From Molanna angustata (taxonomy: Eukaryota > Arthropoda > Insecta > Trichoptera > Molannidae), in contig OY754979.1 of NCBI GenBank assembly GCA_963576475.1, forward strand, positions 27,292,034 to 27,356,033: a stretch of 64,000 nt of DNA, given 5' to 3'. Each line of letters begins with the position of its first letter. Positions within the stretch are counted from its first letter, which is position 1. Position numbers and translations under genes: made by a program. Of this stretch, positions 34,201 through 43,377 are shown piece by piece. The notes under the pieces were generated by a model. The model saw only the letters and a list, made by a program, of their open reading frames with translations, made no database searches and was not told where the DNA came from.

Positions 34201-37200
34201 GTTCCCCATTTTCCAAGAAATTTTACAACAGGAAGTTCAAGGTATTATTTTTTATTCATATGAAAAGTAGATCATTTCTATTTTCAATTGTGACCACTAC
34301 TGAATTCTTCATTACATATTTATATATATTTTTCATTGTCAAAGGTTTACAATTATTTTTTTCGTATTATAATTTGTCTCCATTGATATATAATCTAATG
34401 ATTTTAAACACTTTGTACCTTTCCAGAATTCATGCCTTACGTATTCCAAATGCTGTCTCTCCTGTTGGAGCAGAGATTGTCGGCCGCCGGTGGGGCGGGA
34501 GCAGCTACTGGGGACGTGGGAGGCCCCTACGTGGGACTGGTGGGTTGCCTCCTGGCTCCCCCCCTCTGGGAGAAGACTGCCAACGTGCGTCCTCTGGTGA
34601 GACTGCTGTGCGCCCTCACGGCGGCGGCACATCCGCAGTTACAGAGGGACAACAGACTGGTGTGTGCTCTTTATTTTGTACATATTACATACGTATTACA
34701 TACTATTCAAGCCAAAATTAGATGAAAAATATTTACATATAGAATCATTTATTTATTTTGTAATTTAAAATAAACAAAGAATTTGTCTGTATTAACGGTA
34801 AAATTTGTTATACTGAGATGGGGGTTGAACTTGGTATATATTATCGGGTACCTCATTAATATGGGGATGCTTTCTTGAAATAATCAACACCGTGTATAAT
34901 ACAGCAGGTGTCTATTTACAATCATCATCATCAGTGGCTGTACAGCCCAGGATCGGTCTTGGCCTCCTCAAGGAATCGTCTCCATTGCATCCTATCCATG
35001 GCCTTTTTCATTGTCTATTTACAATGTCAATATCTAATCTGGTACCTATAGTGCTGTCATCCGAGATTTCTCGTTCTACCCACTGGCGAGGTATTTATAT
35101 ACTACAGCCCAAATTATAGAATAATTCTCAAGACCGTTCTCCAAATGTGTCATCTCAAGACCATCTTGAGATCATGCTCGAAAATCCGTATTAAAAGTAA
35201 AATATGTACGCCGTCTCATTCGTGTAAGCGTACTCGAAAAAAATGTGCATGCAGCTCTATAAATAAGTACTTTTTCTCGTGAATGGCAATAATTTCAGCG
35301 TTGTTATGTTGGTAGCAATGAGTTGGAATATCTATTTATAGATATTTTGACAATTCGTTGTCTTGGTAATCTTCGAAATTGTAGAGAAATTTATGCATCA
35401 TAATATTATGATACGTGATTAAATAGTGAAAATATCGACCATTTTATCTATCATATATCTTCGTTTATCTATCATATAGCATATTATGGGAATATGTGTA
35501 CCTACAGTGAATAGATCCAGGAAAGGCAGCCATCTCAAAATATGATACAACATGCATAGAATAACAACATGATATTTCCTGGATGTACCAGAAATTTTAT
35601 GAAATCTTACAAAATTTAATTCACATGATTAGTTTATGAATGATTGTACGTTAATTACTCCCAGAAGGTTCTAAATAAGATTCTCGATCCATTTTAGTAC
35701 GGGTAACAATGTAAACGTCAAAATAGTATTGCGAAATTCGTCCGTGTCTATATGCGTCTCTTTTTCGTGTAAAGCGCTGTCTCCTTTTCTCTCGTTGAGA
35801 CCGTTCTCAAGACAGCGGGGTAGCTGTCTCGAAGCAATTTAAACTCTTCTATACATTTGGAGACCGGTCTTGAGATCAAGCTCAGTGACTTTTGTTTCTT
35901 TAATACCATTCTGGTTGAGAACGTGTTCTCTAGACCAGTCTCAAGCTGGAGAACGAATCTATAATTCGGGCCTACATCCATCTCTCTCGCACACTGGTTT
36001 GTCCCTTTCACACATCTCGTTTAACACATACACATCTTAATATTACAGTTATATTTCTTTTGTGTCAGCATTTTCAATTCCAAGCGTAGGAGAATTTTTT
36101 TGACAAACTTAATATCCCAATAAAGACGAAGTTTGAATTATATTGTCTCTATTGAGATTAAGGTCCAAATTATAGAATAATTCTCAAGATCGTTCTCCAA
36201 ATGTGTCATCTCAAGACCATATTGAGATCATGCTCGAAAATCCGTATTAAAAGTAAAATACGTTTGCCGTCTCATTCGAGAAAGCATACTCGAAAAAAAT
36301 GTGCATGCAGCTCTATAAACAAGTACTTTTTCTCGTGAATGGCAATAATTACAGCATTGTTATGTTGGTAGCAATGAGTTGAATAGCTATTTATATATAT
36401 TTTGACAATTCATTGTCTTGGTAATCTTCGAAAGTGTAGAGAAATTTATGCGTCCTAATATTATGATACCTGATTAAATAGTGAAAATGTCGACCATTTT
36501 ATTCGGAAGAGGAAAAGAAATACTTCTTTGTTTATCTGTCAAATAGCATATTATGGGAATGTGTGTACCTACAGTCAATAGTTCCAGGAAAGGCAGCCAT
36601 TTCAAAATATGATACAACATACATAGAATAAATATGATATTTACTGGATGTACCAGAAATTTTATGAAATCTTACAAAATTTAATTCACATAGTTTATGA
36701 ATGATTGTATGTAAATTACCTCCGGAAGGTTCTAAATAAGATTCTCCATCCATTTTTGTACCGCTAAACAATGTAAACGTCAAAATAGTAATTGATGCGA
36801 AATTCGTCCGTGTCTATATGCGTCTCTTTTTCGTGTAAAGCGCTGTCTCGTTCTCTCTCATTGAGACCTTTCTCAAGACAGCGGGTTAGCTGTCTCGAAG
36901 CAATTTCAACTCTTCTATACATTTCGAGACCGGTCTTGAGATCAAGCTCAGTGACTTTTGTTTCTTTAATACCATTTTGGTTGAGAATGTGTTCTCAAGA
37001 CCAGTCTCAAGCTGGAGAATGAATCTATAATTCGGACCTAAGTTGGTCAGTAAAATTGTTTTGATAAATCAAATAAAAGATGTTGTATTAGTAATAATTT
37101 AAATGATATATTTACAGAATGGTTTACTTGGAGTATTCCAAAAGCTGATTGCCTCCAAAGCCAACGATCATGAAGGGTTCTATCTAATTCAATGCATACT

Positions 37201-40200
37201 TCAACATTTCCCAGAGTAAGTAATCGTATGTAAATCTTATGTTATGCGGTTAATGGTTATACACTTTTATCTGACTACTTTTTTCATGTTGTTTTTTATG
37301 TTTGATTTTGTAGGGAAACGATGCGTCCATTCCTGAAACAAATAATCACCCTGGTCTTCCAGAGGCTGTCGTCGTCCAAAACTACAAAATATATCAGGGG
37401 TCTGATGCCGTTCCTCGGATTCTACGCTGTTAGATACGGTCCAGTAGATTTGGTCAACACAATGGAATCGGTGCAACAAGGGTTAGTTAGTCAGTTTAAC
37501 TCCTAATCCTTTTTATTGACCTATTTCTTGACATTTCAAACACAGCATCTTTAACCACACTACAATATAAAGTAATTATTCATATGTATGTTATTTCATT
37601 TTATAAATGATGTAAAATATAATAAAAATAATATAACACTTCCTTGCACCCTACGCAAGTTGCGAGTTTATTGCCGTATGGAAATTTCTTCCAACTAACC
37701 AGTGTTTTCAGCCCAGAGAAGCAATATTTGTGTGATAAATAAATTTAAATAAATTTCTCCTCTGCTGGGAAACGAATCCAGGACGCCCGCACAGAAACTG
37801 AACGGCTTACCAACTGTGCCACGGCGGTCGGCACAGTTTTATTTTCTGGATCTCTGTTGCTCTCACAGGTCTATTATTCTATATTGGATATAACTAACTA
37901 ACTAAATGTCATACTTTTTACATATCACTGGATTTGACAGCAGTAAACAGCATTACTGTAGTCAAAATAATATTCAATTCAACTATTTTATTACATTGCA
38001 ACACCCAATTTTATAATAAATAAGACATCATCATCATTGGCATTACAGCCCTATGTGGGCCCTGGCCTCCTTCAGGGGGGCAAGTCTGGTCAACCGGCGG
38101 AATCAAAATCACCCATGTTTACCCATATCATGGATATAATTATCTTATGCAGTTCTATAATATCTTAAGATGATATAAAACTCCATAAGATAATTATATC
38201 CATGATATGGGTAAACATGGATGGTTTTGATTCCGCCTGTTGACCAGACTTGCCCCCCAGAATCCTTCTCCAACCGCCCCTGTCCTTCGCCGCTCTACTC
38301 CAGTTTGTTATTCCGATCGTCCTTATGTCGTCTTCTGTGTCATCCAGCTATCTTAGCTTGGACCTGCCTCTACTTCTTCTGCCCTCTGGATTGGTTTTAA
38401 CAATCATTTTTGTGGATACAATAATAATTCATCCGGGTGACATGTCCCAACCACTGCAGTTTACGTACTTTTATGACTTGTACAATGTTGGGTTCGTCAT
38501 ATAATGCCTGTAGTTCATGATTACATTGAATCCTCCAAAGTCCATTTTTATTTGGGCCACAAATAAAACATATTAATTTTGCCCTTATATTTCAGATTAT
38601 TTGGTATGTACTGTGAGAGAGTGTTGATACCCGAATTGCAAAAGGTTACGGGTGACGGAGACAAGAAACTAGCGGCGGCTGGTTGTGTAAGGTTACTGTG
38701 CGAGTGTCCGGCGCTCAATGACTCCACACAGAAATATGCCTGTCTATGGATACCCATTATTCAGGTAATTTATTCATTTGATAGTCATTTTTAGATTACG
38801 TCACAGTCAAAAAAAAATAAAATATGCATTCAAACACATCAGGCCATCTTTGAAGTTATGCCTTGTTATCGCTCCAAGTAGAAAACATGAAAAATCGGGA
38901 ATTGAAATAAAACATGTATTGAAAATTTGTCATTTATTCAGATGTGAGCAAAAAAGTTGAATTCTTATAATCAATGGCCTATAAAAAATAAATAAAACAT
39001 GTATACACTACAAAATATATTGGAAAATATTCATAACTTATCGGTATTTCGGTAACAACCGCTACTTTATTATGTCTAAGTAATTATTATCGAATTTTTT
39101 AATAAATGTGAAAGCGGCCGTATGGGTCGTAAATTCACGAAAACGCCCGGCACACTAGGCATACGCATTTTGGCGCGCTCCGACAGCCCAGAGGTTATGA
39201 ACTTCCTTACACCCTGCAGGGCTACTCATGAAGTTGATCAACATAAATTTAAGATCAGCTTCAGACTCAAGAAATCTTTGAGATTCAAATAAATTTAATA
39301 TTTGTAATAATTTATACAAAAATAAATGACAATTTCATACTAAACGTTGATATTAACACCAATGATAAACAAGGTAAATCAGAACAAAAATGAAAATTAG
39401 GTATGCTAAGAATAAAATTGTTTTAAAGAAATTTTCTTTAAAAATTCTTTTTCTTGTCTTTCATCACAGTACATAGTATATGTTTAGGTAGTTTATTGAA
39501 TAGTTTCGGTATTATTTTTTGCCTTAGTTCTGTCACCGTAAAAGTTATTTGTTTTTGTATTTGGTATTGAATCTTTTGGCAATTGTATGCCTATTTGACT
39601 AAATCAAGAATGATATGTTACCTGTTTCAGGCTTTGATATCTCTTTTGGAACTGCCAAGTGATGAGAGTAGTCTACCCGAAGACCATTGGATCGACGTCG
39701 AGGAGCCAGTTGGATATGAAGCTGTTTACTGTCAGCTGGCATCCACAAGACAAGGCAAAGTCGACCCTCTGCCACGTAAGTCAATACAATCAACATGTCT
39801 TTTTAATCTGCCTTTTCAGTGGTTGGAACTTCTTAATTTTTTAAATAATTTAACAAATTTTTTAGCTGATACACCGACAGATGTCTTGAAGTAAATATAT
39901 ATGGGAATAATATTCATACAATTTTCCTCTGTATCAAGTAATAATTTACTGAGATATAAAGGTTCGAAATTCGGTATAGCATGAGGGCATGTCTAGATGA
40001 TTCTCGACGTTTAGACAAAAGTCAGGGGGCATCTATGCATGACGCTCATCTTCAAAAGATTAACGTTCTTCGCAGTTTGTTATATGTATATGATTATTTC
40101 TCCATAATGCTTTACTATTGACATCCGGAATAACTATGTGCTCAATTGAAAAAAATTGACAGAGGTTACATTTTATTTTCTTAATGTATTGATTTATAGA

Positions 40201-41696
40201 TGTGATAATCAAAAATAGTTGTTTTTGATCAATATTTCTTACATACTAGCGGTCTTACTTATTAGATTTCGTTAATAGCTTACTAAACGCGCAACTATTT
40301 AAGCTCAACTAAAATAGTTAAGATCAGTATTAAAAAAATCTTATTTAAAACATATACTAAGATATGACTAACTAGTTTTCCGAATTGTTTTATTTTTTTC
40401 ATATGACCGCATTGGCTTCACAGATGTCAAAAAATAGATAAATGCATATAATTTTTGGATAACTGACATCCAAAAATGAAAACACCCCGTTGTGTCATAT
40501 TGAGTCAATTTAAATACGATCAATATCAAATATGCGTCAGATCTTAATGTGAAAGATCTTCCATTTTGAAATACTTGGTATGACGCGTTAGTAAAGTGTT
40601 AAACAACCTCCCTACCTGTCCTAACTTGACGTCTATGAAATAAAAGTGTAATAAAGATAGTCACGGTTTATAAGTAAACTTTTTTGTTAATCACGCTCTA
40701 TTACCAGGTACTATAGATAGTTTACCTTTATAAGTAAGACAGTAGGTAGACCTCGTCAAACTAAAGTTTGCAGGTGAAGAAGAAAAAAAAAACCAATGTA
40801 CTCTGATTTGAATCAACCAATAAGATCACTTGACGTTCGATATTTGTGTCGCGAGTTGCGTGTTATTCTTTACCTGACCTTTCCAACAATACAGTAAACC
40901 AAACTGAGTGTTTCCTTGTGGTCATATAAATATTATTTACGATGTTTCTATACCTACTGTTTATTTAAGACTTAGTGTTATTATAAATTATTGTAATGTT
41001 ACTTTAGGATGTAAGTGTTAATATAGATTTTTATACTGTTTATTTACGATACAGGGATTAGTATAAATTGTCATGAGTATTGTGATTGTGTTATTACAAA
41101 TTTTATAACGTGATCTAAATTTTTTGACTATATAAAAGAGTATTTTTCAATTCAGTGATAAATTTGCTATTCATAAAGTATAATTACCAATAAAAAATTG
41201 TGTATAACAATTATTGTTTATTTGAAATACAATTTTCTATGTGGAGACAATACTTTAACCTTACTTTATAAAATATATTATTAACTCCATCGAAAGTTAT
41301 CTTAATTTTCCAAAAAATATAAGATGACTTTTGATTTTTCACAAATGTGGTTGACTATACGCTTAACTCTCAGTTCGGGATGTTTGAAATTCGGCGATCT
41401 GCGCAATGTAAAACTGTCACACGCAAACTCTGGCTTCTTGAGGTCCATTTATATTTCAATTTAAGCTAGAACCAGATGATGCAGAGTTTAATGTGTCTGT
41501 CACATAATAATAATTACTTTGTTGTTCTGATTTTATTTCAGAAATTCCCGAACCCCGAAAGTACCTGGTGGAGTCTCTGGCAGCCCTCAGCAGGTCGGGA
41601 CCCGGCAGAGTTCCAGCACTTCTGCAGAATCTCTCAGCGGTCCATCGTACAGTGTTGAACACTCACATACAAAATTATCAAGTTCAAATATTGTGA
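19229..41696 (+). CDS. CSE1L: Exportin-2 (CSE1L/CAS), 19 exons, 973 aa
   Basis: CSE1L is the RanGTP-dependent exportin that returns importin-alpha to the cytoplasm. Exons: 19229-19313, 20206-20351, 22814-23006, 24590-24735, 25568-25768, 27162-27329, 27931-28060, 28389-28552, 28884-29073, 30285-30385, 31245-31425, 31863-32019, 34150-34241, 34427-34659, 37118-37215, 37314-37481, 38596-38764, 39631-39775 and 41542-41696. All splice sites are GT-AG and in phase. The total is 2922 nt with the TGA, against 971 aa in human. The start 'MELTDSNLNTLAQYL' matches the family. The importin-beta N-terminal domain covers residues 20-105 ('RRPAEKFLEVVEGNQNY', 'SITFKNFVRRNW'). CSE1 HEAT repeats include 'FHVINGVLQTTHSLFKRYRY', 'NYQDLPEFFEDNM' and 'DIEGSDVETRRRAACDL'. 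The C-terminal part has 'FQKLIASKANDHEGFYLI' and 'SRSGPGRVPALLQNL'. No lesion was seen. Confidence 0.96.
20732..20855 (-). repeat. tRNA-derived SINE (family S2)
   Basis: It is inverted and very similar to 5235-5350. Minus strand: 'GGTGGCAGAGCAGTTAGCGC' and a B-box region 'CGAGTTCCAATCCTGCCATG', then the body and an AT tail. It is in CSE1L intron 2. The B box has one base off the tRNA consensus. Confidence 0.7.
22490..22690 (+). repeat. Dispersed repeat with internal hairpin, partner at 39836-40066
   Basis: Both copies share 'caccgacagatgtcttgaag', 'tttactgagatat' and 'gagggcatgt' in the same order. In this copy 'gcatgtatagatg' and 'catctatacatg' form a 12-bp perfect stem (22618-22674). The partner keeps the stem with changes on both arms. 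It lies in CSE1L intron 2; the other copy is in intron 18. The element class is unknown. Confidence 0.65.
23724..24441 (+). mobile_element. PIF/Harbinger-type element, internally deleted, TAA target duplication
   Basis: Long inverted ends share 'ACGTCCTACGTAGGCGATTC' and extend to about 33 bp, close to perfect. They are GC-rich in an AT-rich intron. TAA flanks both sides (23721-23723 and 24442-24444), the usual 3-bp Harbinger target. Inside, a frame at 23802-24083 contains 'GGYHDLYEELRDLEF', like the segment before the nuclease of Harbinger transposases, and then stops. An AATAAA-like run follows near 24110. A shorter relative lies at 41950-42287. It is in CSE1L intron 3. Confidence 0.8.
23802..24083 (+). 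pseudogene. Harbinger transposase N-terminal remnant
   Basis: A frame of 93 codons has a second half, 'ERHIYGGYHDLYEELRDLEF' then 'SFRETSKFDIRAS', that follows the pattern (E-R, G-x-Y-H, L-x-x-E-L-R, F-R) found just before the catalytic domain of PIF/Harbinger nucleases. No catalytic DDE residues remain. The first 40 codons overlap the GC-rich inverted end and need not be coding. Confidence 0.5.
24857..25464 (+). mobile_element. GGCCC-ended MITE (family M1), CSE1L intron 4
   Basis: The terminal inverted repeat is 15 bp (GGCCCGGTATTACAG on the left), with one mismatch against the right end. The body shares long identical stretches with 42911-43374, starting 'aaactcaagattaatgttaa'. This copy has an extra 120 bp with a short internal duplication ('aacgcctctagtgat' twice, near 25209 and 25249). 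Flanks ATT and ATA do not match as a duplication. It fills most of the 832-bp intron 4. Confidence 0.75.
26424..26549. mobile_element. Fold-back element with 61-bp arms and 4-nt loop
   Basis: The left arm (26424-26484) and right arm (26489-26549) are near-perfect reverse complements with six or seven mismatches, separated only by GCAA. Outer ends are CCCCC/GGGGG. It is a MITE-like hairpin in CSE1L intron 5 and would form a long stem in the pre-mRNA. Confidence 0.8.
26568..26792 (-). mobile_element. RTE-type retrotransposon 3' fragment
   Basis: The minus-strand frame reads 'VGRPQKRWADDIVVVAGKKW', then 'WIEAAQNRGKWRQMEEAYIQ', the C-terminal end of RTE-like ORF2 proteins. There is no catalytic domain. 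It lies in CSE1L intron 5, directly right of the fold-back element. Confidence 0.75.
26966..27130 (+). repeat. tRNA-derived SINE (family S1)
   Basis: Head 'ccgccgtggcactgttggta' and B box GGTTCGATCCC at 27015-27025, then 'agcagaggataatttatttt' and a diverged body. It ends about 30 bp before the exon 6 acceptor of CSE1L (27161). The S1 copy at 37636-37845 is inverted relative to it. Confidence 0.7.
28095..28295 (+). repeat. SINE (family S1), diverged
   Basis: It keeps a decayed B box ('gggttaaattcccagctgg') and the tail 'gaactgaaaacgctggttag', plus 'gcagggtgtatggaagtgtt', matching the end of the 37636 copy. It takes up most of CSE1L intron 7. Confidence 0.55.
28620..28785 (+). repeat. Dispersed repeat, partner at 46740-46930
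   Basis: Shared blocks are 'gggtccattg', 'acaaaatgat', 'gtcaccgtatt' and a 'gacgggt...gatgac' segment. It is in CSE1L intron 8. No coding sense or terminal repeats were seen, so the class is unknown. Confidence 0.5.
29135..29310 (-). repeat. Dispersed repeat R1, partial
   Basis: The landmark 'atcccacaatgtggggtaac' and the following 'ccagcga' match the right-hand R1 copy at 63457-63750. The interior is diverged. It lies in CSE1L intron 9. Confidence 0.6.
30530..30810 (-). mobile_element. Non-LTR retrotransposon 3' fragment, partner at 58165-58315
   Basis: The minus-strand frame has 'MKRRGWPRKSCHDHVIGIL', then 'KNNRRACMRRCVYVNEARNV', the C-terminal pattern of a non-LTR ORF2 seen also at 42380-42665 and 58165-58315. 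It ends in 'SILPAYPK', followed by an untranslated stub. It is in CSE1L intron 10. Confidence 0.65.
32119..33371. repeat. 38-bp minisatellite, about 33 copies
   Basis: The unit begins 'gttgagatataatggacaca' and continues 'cgatagaaggtataaaag', 38 nt in all. Some units lack a CA pair (36 nt). The first three or four units (from 32119) are the most diverged and the centre is nearly uniform. It lies inside CSE1L intron 12, 99 bp after the exon 12 donor. Because 38 is not a multiple of three and the unit lacks minus-strand stops, several long minus frames appear; they are by-products of the repeat. Confidence 0.95.
34917..35015 (-). mobile_element. RTE retrotransposon 3' tail
   Basis: The minus-strand reading 'MDRMQWRRFLEEAKTDPGLY' followed by stop codons and (ATG)n is the very end of an RTE ORF2 plus its tail. 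It lies in CSE1L intron 14, about 90 bp left of the first 867-bp element. Confidence 0.75.
35106..35972 (+). mobile_element. 867-bp terminal-inverted-repeat element (family M2), copy 1, TSD TAC
   Basis: It starts 'agcccaaattatagaat' and ends 'ataattcgggcc', imperfect inverted ends of the GGnCC type. TAC flanks both ends (35103-35105 and 35973-35975). Copy 2 lies at 36172-37038 with the same length and orientation. No convincing transposase frame exists. Three-base targets and GGnCC ends suggest a PIF/Harbinger-derived MITE. It sits in CSE1L intron 14. Confidence 0.8.
36172..37038 (+). mobile_element. 867-bp terminal-inverted-repeat element (family M2), copy 2, TSD TAA
   Basis: It starts 'ggtccaaattatagaat' and ends 'ataattcggacc'. 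TAA flanks both ends (36169-36171 and 37039-37041). It aligns with copy 1 over its whole length with scattered substitutions and a few small compensating indels. The right end is 79 bp before the exon 15 acceptor of CSE1L. Confidence 0.82.
37636..37845 (-). repeat. tRNA-derived SINE (family S1), best-preserved copy
   Basis: Minus strand: 'GCCGTGGCACAGTTGGTAAG' as A-box region, then a B-box region reading 'CCTGGATTCGTTTCCCAGCA' before the body. The tail includes 'ccctacgcaagttgcgagtt' on the plus strand. It is about 205 bp long and lies in CSE1L intron 16. Confidence 0.75.
38028..38560 (-). mobile_element. RTE retrotransposon 3' fragment interrupted by a MITE
   Basis: The minus-strand frames carry 'GRRSRGRSKLR', 'DDIRTIGITNWSRAAKDRGG' and 'WRRIL', then the MITE at 38076-38257. 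'KEARAHIGL' follows and a (CAT)n-type end at 38028-38040 (plus strand) corresponds to the (ATG)n tail. Several stops show it is dead. It lies in CSE1L intron 16. Confidence 0.8.
38076..38257. mobile_element. 182-bp fold-back MITE with CAG target duplication
   Basis: Arms of 74 bp (38076-38149 and 38184-38257) pair with about three mismatches around a 34-nt centre. Ends are GGGGGCAAGTC and its complement. CAG flanks both sides (38073-38075 and 38258-38260). Removing the element and one CAG rejoins the RTE reading frame across the site, which confirms the boundaries. Confidence 0.85.
39836..40066 (+). repeat. Dispersed repeat with internal hairpin (partner of 22490-22690)
   Basis: It shares 'caccgacagatgtcttgaag', 'tttactgagatat' and 'atgagggcatgt', then the second hairpin arm 'gggggcatctatgcatgacg'. 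The repeat starts about 60 bp after the exon 18 donor of CSE1L. Confidence 0.65.
40235..40650 (+). repeat. Dispersed repeat, partner in ODC intron 3 at 52860-53300
   Basis: Shared blocks in order: 'aaaatagttaagatc', 'gatatgactaactagtt', 'ccgcattggcttcacagatg', 'tcaaaaaatagataaatgca' and 'ggtatgacgcgttagt'. Similarity covers over 400 bp with several indels. No coding sense or terminal repeats are evident. Confidence 0.7.
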
Positions 41697-41742
41697 TTTT
41701 TCTACTTGTGAACTAATTTTGTTTTAACAATAATTATAATTT

Positions 41743-41748
41743 AATAAA
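41743..41748 (+). terminator. Candidate CSE1L polyadenylation signal AATAAA
   Basis: AATAAA lies 47 bp after the CSE1L stop. A distal alternative is at 44688-44693, which would give a 3' UTR of about 3 kb crossing two MITEs. Sequence alone cannot choose. Confidence 0.5.
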
Positions 41749-41949
41749 TATTCATTAATATCTATTAATATAGGATAAGTTTATTAGCATTTGTCACTGT
41801 ATCTTTTTATTTCATTTGGATTGTTAATCTCTAATTGCAGAATATAATATTTTATTTTTTTATGCTGAGATTTCAGAATATACTCATGTAATAATATAAT
41901 AACATAAAGTAATAGGATGAATAGTGCTCTTAGATCATTAAGTCAGTAA

Positions 41950-42287
41950 TGCGACGTCTTACGTAGGCGATTCAAAACGAACGCGATTGCAAATCTATCC
42001 GAAGTGGTTACACGCGAATTCGATTTGGTGCGACGCGGTGGCTCTGTCCTAGGTGCGCGCAAATTGCGCTTCTGACATTATATTTACCCAAAAAAACGAT
42101 GGCACCGCGTCCAATTCGCGCAAAAATATCAAACCAACTGATTGTGTTCGCTTCGTATCGCGTCACACCGTACCCTACAAGCGTTTGGTAACGTAGGCCA
42201 CTTCCATAGTAACCAACTGTTTGTTATTTTCACGCCGCGACGCGCCGCTTCCAGTTCGTGTTCTGACTCCTCACGTAGGACGTCGCG
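41950..42287 (+). mobile_element. Short PIF/Harbinger-type MITE, TAA target duplication
   Basis: A 338-bp relative of 23724-24441. The ends carry the same 'acgtaggcgattcaaa' block on the left and 'cacgtaggacgtcgcg' on the right. TAA flanks both sides (41947-41949 and 42288-42290). It keeps the GC-rich ends but has lost the transposase remnant. It lies 253 bp after the CSE1L stop. Confidence 0.78.
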
Positions 42288-42379
42288 TAAGGATTGTGCT
42301 AATTCAGAAATAACTAGTTTTTATTTACTTTTACAGTATTTTCCATCTTCATCTTCACATCAATGTTAATTTAGTTATT

Positions 42380-42665
42380 AAGAGGGTATATTGTTGAGAT
42401 AGTTTGTCCACATGGGAAGAATGAATGAAGAACATCTGACGAAGAAAATATACAAAGCCGACATGATCGGAATAAGAGGTCGGGGCGTCCATGAAAAGGA
42501 TGGCACGACCATGTGAACAATGTTCTAAAGGACGGAAATGTGAGAAACGTAAACAACGGATGAACATGCTTGAGATGAGGCATGAATGTTGACGAGGCGA
42601 TGAATTTTTGTCAAGATATAGAAAAGTGTGAGTAACATGGCATGATGGTATGTATGTATGAAAGA
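42380..42665 (+). mobile_element. Non-LTR retrotransposon 3' fragment
   Basis: Frames read 'EEHLTKKIYKADMIGIRGRG' and, after shifts, a DHV/VL block, 'GNVRNVNNG' and 'MNVDEAMNFCQDIEK', the same C-terminal pattern as 30530-30810. It ends with 'atggcatgatggtatg'. It is dead and lies downstream of CSE1L. Confidence 0.55.
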
Positions 42666-42910
42666 GGGAATATAACCCCAAACATTGCATTAAGAAATAT
42701 TTTGAAATCTAATCACTCAAATATGTTAAACAGTGCGTTTCGAAAAAATCATCACATCACTCATTTTAAAATATACTGTAAATTCCTCTAAACAAAAATA
42801 ATTTAAAATACCATTTTGTACAGCATTTTTCAAAATTACCATAACTGTACGTCATACAGAAAAAAAATGTGCTTGCAGTGTGTATAAAAATCAAAGTGAA
42901 AAAAGACTGA

Positions 42911-43374
42911 GGCCCAATATTACAGTCGGTCCTCAATTCATTGAGTTTGTTAAACTCAAGATTAATGTTAAGGGGAGATTGAATCCATTTCCGTATTACA
43001 ATGCAATATGACATGTCAGTTACTAAATCTTCAATTATAGACATATTTTACTTTTTCTGTGGTTATTATCTGTCAAATTTTAAATAACCTCAAATAATAC
43101 GAACTACAAAACGGGACGTTACGACTTGAAATACTATTGTTTTATTATCCAACATGGTAAATTAATTTTTTTTCACCAAAATAATGCTTTTAAATGCCCA
43201 TGTTCGTTTCAATATGGCTGTCAGTTTGTTTTGTTGTGTGGCGCCACCGTCGATACAGCCAGAAACGTAGAGTTAAATATTTGTCATTTTAGTGACGTAT
43301 TTGAGGGAAGATTAGGCCTAAACGGACACTGTAATATGCTATATTTTTGTAAAACTTGAGTTTAGCTCTGGCCC
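42911..43374 (+). mobile_element. GGCCC-ended MITE (family M1), TGA target duplication
   Basis: The left end GGCCCAATATTACAG matches 24857. The right end keeps only GGCCC because the inner part of that terminal repeat is deleted. TGA flanks both sides (42908-42910 and 43375-43377). It lacks the 120-bp block found in the other copy. Confidence 0.78.
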
Positions 43375-43377
43375 TGA

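Noticed and set aside
35106..37038. Tandem duplication of a 1-kb block in CSE1L intron 14.
   Set aside because: Each copy has its own 3-bp target duplication and terminal inverted repeats, so two insertions explain it better.
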